The notes under the pieces are model-generated. The model was not told the DNA's origin. It worked only from the letters and a program-made list of their open reading frames with translations, and made no database searches. A stretch of 64,000 bases of DNA from Owenweeksia sp963758205 (lineage in GTDB: Bacteria > Bacteroidota > Bacteroidia > Flavobacteriales > Schleiferiaceae): the NCBI GenBank assembly GCA_963758205.1, contig CAVWUM010000006.1, forward strand, positions 124,001 to 188,000, read 5' to 3'. Every line of letters starts with the position of its first letter. The stretch's first letter is position 1. Positions 60,329 through 64,000 of the stretch are shown piece after piece. The position numbers and the translations under genes were made by a program.

Positions 60329-61210
60329 ATGAAAACTTTACAGTGTGCCGGGGTACCTGAACACTACAATTACCCATGGCAAGTGGCTTTAGCCAGTGGC
60401 GATTTTGAAGCCGCAGGAATAAAGGTAAACTGGAAAGAAGAACCTGCCGGAACCGGAGCCATGGCCCGCGATCTTCGCGATGATAAACTGGACCTGGCCA
60501 TAATGCTTACTGAAGGCGCCCTTACTGACATCGTTCGGGGTAATCCATCAAAAATTGTTTCTACCTACGTGCAAAGCCCACTAAACTGGGGCGTGCATAC
60601 TTCTGCCAAAGCTCAAATAAATAGTGCTGATGATATTGAGGGTAAAACCTTTGCCATAAGCAGAATGAACTCCGGCTCACACTTAATGGCTTTTTTATAT
60701 GGCCGTAATAAAGGTGTACAGATTTCAAGTACGGATTTTAACCTGGTTAACAATCTTGATGGAGCAAGGCACGCACTAAAGGCAGAGCCTAACCAACTGT
60801 TTTTATGGGAGAAGTTTACCACCAAACCTCTGGTGGATAGTGGTGAGTTTAAACTCATTGATCACTGCCTTACCCCATGGCCTAGTTTTGTGGTGGTGGT
60901 GCGCAAAGAGTATCTGAAAAATAACCCCGAGGTAATTGACGAGGTATTGGGTATAGTGAACAAACACGCTCAAAAATTGCAGAACAACTCCAATACCCCT
61001 GCTGAAATTTCAAAACACTACCACATTAATGTAGATGATGCCCGCGAGTGGTTTAAAAACCTAAACTGGAATGTTGATTATAATGTGGACGAGAAAATGC
61101 TGGTGGAAGTATCCTTTATACTTAGTGAACTTGGCATTTTGGTTAGGCCGTTGAGTGCAATGGAGATCAGGGAACGTGTTTTAAGTGTTCCTTTACTAGA
61201 GGAGGTTTAG
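60329..61210 (+). CDS. ABC-type periplasmic-binding-fold protein (SsuA/ThiY-like) lacking a signal peptide
   Basis: 293 residues. The fold is that of NMT1/SsuA-like binding proteins: GVPEHYNYPWQVALASGDFEAAGI near the start is given here as HYNYPWQVALASGDF, then DLAIMLTEGALTDIVRGNP, GKTFAISRMNSGSHLMAFLY and LTPWPSFVVVVRKEYL. It starts with MKTLQCAGVPE and has no hydrophobic signal or lipobox, so as annotated it is cytoplasmic. No permease or ATPase genes are adjacent. It could be a cytosolic ligand binder or a diverged enzyme of the THI5-like fold. Uncertain function. Confidence 0.75.
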   Translation: MKTLQCAGVPEHYNYPWQVALASGDFEAAGIKVNWKEEPAGTGAMARDLRDDKLDLAIMLTEGALTDIVRGNPSKIVSTYVQSPLNWGVHTSAKAQINSADDIEGKTFAISRMNSGSHLMAFLYGRNKGVQISSTDFNLVNNLDGARHALKAEPNQLFLWEKFTTKPLVDSGEFKLIDHCLTPWPSFVVVVRKEYLKNNPEVIDEVLGIVNKHAQKLQNNSNTPAEISKHYHINVDDAREWFKNLNWNVDYNVDEKMLVEVSFILSELGILVRPLSAMEIRERVLSVPLLEEV

Positions 61211-61363
61211 TTCATACAGAAAAATTATCGTTATAGATTAAGCTGGTACGTAAAACCATGGCTAAACCACCGGTTTGCAATCCATATTTTACCATGGTGA
61301 TTTTTGTCACCTGTCTTTTCACTGACATTTGTTTACTTTGGATACTCTTCATCATATAAAGTT

Positions 61364-62299
61364 TTGATTTACAGATACTTTAGACTAGTACCGGTAATAG
61401 TTGCTGCGCTGAGTTGTTCAAAAAATGTGGATTTGGGCTCTCGCCCCATTGAGAATAACTGCATTACCGAAAATGTATTTGTTGTTGTAATCGATGGTCC
61501 GCGATACTCAGAAACATGGGGCGATCCGCAGCACAGCTTAATACCTAAACTTTTTAGCAAGTTAAGCCCTGAGGGTATTGTTAACCAGGAGTTCTATAAC
61601 AATGGTGATACGCATACTCTATCCGGCCATACTACCCTTAGCCGTGGCATCTATGAAAAAATGGAAAACACGGGTAAAGAGTATCCTGAATATCCTTCAT
61701 ACCTCCAGCATTGGCTCTATCAAACACAAAATAATCCAAACAAGGCCTGGATAATAGGTTCCAAAACCAAACTACATATTTTAGGAAACTGTACTAATAG
61801 CGATTGGAGTAACTCCTACCTCCCTGCTATAGATAGCAAAAATCGGGATGATGATGAGACTATCAATAAAGTAAGGGAAATTGTAGACCTCCATCATCCT
61901 AACCTGATATTCATCAACCTCAGAGGGCCTGATTTTGGTGGCCATGCACGTAACTGGGAGCTTTACAGGGCTGGTATAAAACAGACGGATAGCCTGCTGA
62001 ATGAAATATATAATCTGATAAACTCAGATACAGTTTATGCAGGAAAAACAACCCTGATCATGACGAATGATCATGGCCGCCATCTGGATGGAATACAGGA
62101 CGGTTTTATCAATCATGGCGATTTATGTGAGGGATGCCGCCACATCAACTTTTTTGCCTGGGGGCCTGACTTTAAAACGGGCGAACTTCTCAATACGCCA
62201 CGTCAGCAAATAGATATTGTACCAACCGTTTGTTACCTGATGGGCTTTAAAATGAACCAAAGCCAGGGAAAGGTAATGACTGAATTGTTTAAGGATTAA
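61364..62299 (+). CDS. alkaline-phosphatase-superfamily lipoprotein
   Basis: About 311 residues from a TTG at 61364, chosen because IYRYFRLVPVIVAALSC is then a lipoprotein signal (lipobox AALSC); a TTG at 61304 is also open and no ATG exists. Superfamily metal motifs: VIDGPRYSETWG (D near residue 45 and S/T nucleophile region GHTTLSRG), DFGGHARNW, and TNDHGRHLDG (D-H pair), then HGDLCEGCRHI. It is related to type I phosphodiesterases and sulfatases. The next gene starts 6 nt later, so the two form an operon. Confidence 0.78.
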   Translation: MIYRYFRLVPVIVAALSCSKNVDLGSRPIENNCITENVFVVVIDGPRYSETWGDPQHSLIPKLFSKLSPEGIVNQEFYNNGDTHTLSGHTTLSRGIYEKMENTGKEYPEYPSYLQHWLYQTQNNPNKAWIIGSKTKLHILGNCTNSDWSNSYLPAIDSKNRDDDETINKVREIVDLHHPNLIFINLRGPDFGGHARNWELYRAGIKQTDSLLNEIYNLINSDTVYAGKTTLIMTNDHGRHLDGIQDGFINHGDLCEGCRHINFFAWGPDFKTGELLNTPRQQIDIVPTVCYLMGFKMNQSQGKVMTELFKD

Positions 62300-62304
62300 T
62301 CATT

Positions 62305-62928
62305 ATGAAAACCATTCTCTCAACATTGCTAATTACGGCTTTCATAACCACCAATGGACAAGTTTTTAATAACATGCAATTTGGCCTGGAAGCCGGTGGA
62401 AATTATATAGAAGTAGGGCTGGCAGAACGCATTGAATTGCAAATGAGTCTTACAGGGCAAATAAAAAATTCACAACTGTTTTTGGGACCAATAGTACAGA
62501 TGTATGCCACCGAAGCTCAAACGGATGCCAGTAAACCAAAGTTTACCGGTTTAAGGGGTGGTTATATGTATAGACTACCTGCGCAAGCCACTCGTTTCGA
62601 CCTTTTGTTCAGGTATGAATTTACTTTACAACAATATGAGAACCGATGGGTGGGTAATTTTTACAATGAAACAACCCAAACCTACGTACCATTGTTACAG
62701 GAGTCTGAAGAGATTTTTTCAGCACATACCATCGGTTATGGCTTTTCTTATGATATATCCAAACACCTGCGGGTACAAACGGTAATTGCTTTAGGTATAT
62801 ACTTTTCAAATATTAAGGAGGAAAGTAAACATAGTTTTGAGGCCGCCAATATAATTTATGACTTTAGAGGATACGGAGACTTTGGTTTTTGCTGGAAACC
62901 CTCACTGAGCCTGGGGTACACTTTCTAA
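62305..62928 (+). CDS. outer-membrane beta-barrel protein
   Basis: 207 residues with signal peptide (LLITAFITTNGQ). Alternating strand pattern throughout (MQFGLEAGGNYIEVGLAERI, TRFDLLFRYEFTLQQY, HLRVQTVIALGIYF) and a C-terminal strand SLSLGYTF ending in Phe, the signature for BAM insertion. Function unknown; follows the phosphatase gene by 5 nt. Confidence 0.82.
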   Translation: MKTILSTLLITAFITTNGQVFNNMQFGLEAGGNYIEVGLAERIELQMSLTGQIKNSQLFLGPIVQMYATEAQTDASKPKFTGLRGGYMYRLPAQATRFDLLFRYEFTLQQYENRWVGNFYNETTQTYVPLLQESEEIFSAHTIGYGFSYDISKHLRVQTVIALGIYFSNIKEESKHSFEAANIIYDFRGYGDFGFCWKPSLSLGYTF

Positions 62929-62936
62929 CATAAAAA

Positions 62937-64000
62937 CTACCTGTTACGCCAGAAGTGCGGCATAAAAAGCATCAGAACCGTAAAGAGTTCCAAGCGGCCA
63001 AGCAACATCAGGAAGGATAAAAACCACTTACCCTCTGCAGGCATGTGGGCGAAATTATCAACGGGTCCAACAGAACCCATACCAGGCCCAACATTGCCTA
63101 AGGTTGCCGCCACAGCTCCTGTAGCCGACATAAAATCAAGCCCAAACATTGACATTACCAGAGAACCTGCAAAAAAGATAATCAGGTAAATAAGCACAAA
63201 GGCCATAATAGTATAGGTGATACTCTGTGGCACAGCATTGCCATTAAACCTTACGGGAATTACAGCAGATGGATGCAATTGCCTCTTAAGTTCCAAAAAA
63301 CTGTTTTTAATAAGCACAATTACCCGCATCATCTTTATACCTCCGGCTGTACTACCTGTAGATCCTCCTGAAAAGAATAGCACAAAAATCAGGAACATAA
63401 GGTAGTTGGGCCACAGCAGATAATTATCGGTAATAAAACCAGTGGTGGTTATTATTGAAATAACCTGGAAGAATCCGTTTCTAAAAGCCTCTTCGAAATC
63501 AATATTCATGGTAGCCCACAAGCCAAATGATACAAAGAGACCGATAACAATAATGTTGATAGCATATACCCGCAGCTCCTCATTCCTGAATATTTGCCTG
63601 AACTTACCTGTGAAACCAAAGTAGAGCAGCGTAAAGTTCACCCCTGCCAAAAACATAAAAACCGTGATGATGTAATGAATGGCAGGTGCCGTCCAGTGCG
63701 CGATACTTAGGTTTTTAGTGGAAAAACCACCGGTAGCCATAGTGGCCATGGCGTGATTGATAGCATCAAAAAAGCTCATACCGGCAAATGAAAGCAAAGC
63801 GGTTTCAATAGCCGTTAGGGCAAAATATATCAACCACAAACGCTTTGCGGTTTCTGTAATTCGGGGATGGAGCTTATCCGGTGTTACCCCGGGAGCCTCC
63901 GCCACAAAAAGCTGCATACCTCCTACTCCTAAAAGCGGAAGGATGGCAACTGTAAGTACAATAATTCCCATACCACCAAGCCAATGGGTCATACTCCTCC
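62937..64000 (-). CDS. trkH: potassium uptake protein TrkH, C-terminal part
   Basis: The frame is open to the right edge, so the N-terminus lies outside; about 354 residues are present, to FMPHFWRNR. Membrane segments alternate with selectivity-filter loops: MATMATGGFSTKN, IITTTGFITDNY and ATLGNVGPGMGSV, each with the conserved Gly of TrkH/KtrB pores, and SGGSTGSTAGGIKMMR. TrkH forms the K+ channel that works with cytosolic TrkA. Convergent with the barrel gene (8 nt between stops). Confidence 0.93.
   Translation of the reverse strand, partial: RSMTHWLGGMGIIVLTVAILPLLGVGGMQLFVAEAPGVTPDKLHPRITETAKRLWLIYFALTAIETALLSFAGMSFFDAINHAMATMATGGFSTKNLSIAHWTAPAIHYIITVFMFLAGVNFTLLYFGFTGKFRQIFRNEELRVYAINIIVIGLFVSFGLWATMNIDFEEAFRNGFFQVISIITTTGFITDNYLLWPNYLMFLIFVLFFSGGSTGSTAGGIKMMRVIVLIKNSFLELKRQLHPSAVIPVRFNGNAVPQSITYTIMAFVLIYLIIFFAGSLVMSMFGLDFMSATGAVAATLGNVGPGMGSVGPVDNFAHMPAEGKWFLSFLMLLGRLELFTVLMLFMPHFWRNR

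Noticed and set aside
1..64000. CRISPR array or rRNA operon
   Set aside because: No regularly spaced repeat series and no rRNA-like sequence were seen; repeats found are short palindromes scattered between genes.

Overview
The window reads as chromosomal DNA of a Bacteroidota bacterium, most likely a marine flavobacterium-like lineage. The evidence is a SusC/RagA TonB receptor, type IX secretion (T9SS) sorting tails, DUF4294, a 1.9-kb-codon alpha-2-macroglobulin, and several G-rich or palindromic intergenic repeats that I know from Bacteroidota. Species assignment is inference. Several otherwise well-conserved genes are split by single-base indels, mostly in short A runs (near 7571, 10123, 24967, 25300, 35348 and 59045). 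This suggests either draft-quality sequence or real decay, and it limits how 'pseudogene' calls should be read.

Layout. 1-8883 (minus strand) is a long run of same-direction genes that looks like a nucleoside uptake and salvage operon: a TIGR04282-type transferase, an ABC importer (binding lipoprotein, two permeases, ATPase), a nucleoside hydrolase, a methylthioribose-kinase-like kinase, a radical SAM enzyme and a SusC-type outer-membrane receptor that runs off the left edge. 9074-11954 holds a TonB-domain lipoprotein (split) and a di-heme cytochrome c peroxidase. 12090-18356 is an RNA-repair neighbourhood: RtcB ligase, a slipin, an array of tRNA-like elements, and a divergent WYL regulator fused to a phytanoyl-CoA-dioxygenase domain. 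18836-33228 is mostly metabolic and secreted hydrolases, including a circularly permuted SGNH hydrolase. 33401-54922 carries two paralogous T9SS-exported proteins, AlkB, MiaE, the alpha-2-macroglobulin, AccC, an M16 protease and MnmE. 55380-58893 is a small accessory island: a TIR gene cut by an IS256-family element and followed by the wrecked C-terminal part of a STAND-type protein. The rest is stress, phosphatase and membrane proteins, ending in a partial TrkH.

Most interesting finding: between the slipin and the WYL-dioxygenase gene, two tRNA-like elements (15443-15511 and 15363-15441, minus strand) are circularly permuted. In each, the 3' half (anticodon-stem 3' strand, variable loop, T arm, acceptor 3' strand) precedes the 5' half (acceptor 5' strand, D arm, anticodon-stem 5' strand). 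The acceptor ends are joined by a short loop and the anticodon loop is absent. The anticodon-stem strands match 5/5 in both units, and the acceptor matches 6/6 in one. They lie in the same direction as slipin and rtcB, so an RNA imitating anticodon-cleaved tRNA is placed beside the ligase that repairs such breaks. Function is inference; the pairing is visible in the sequence.
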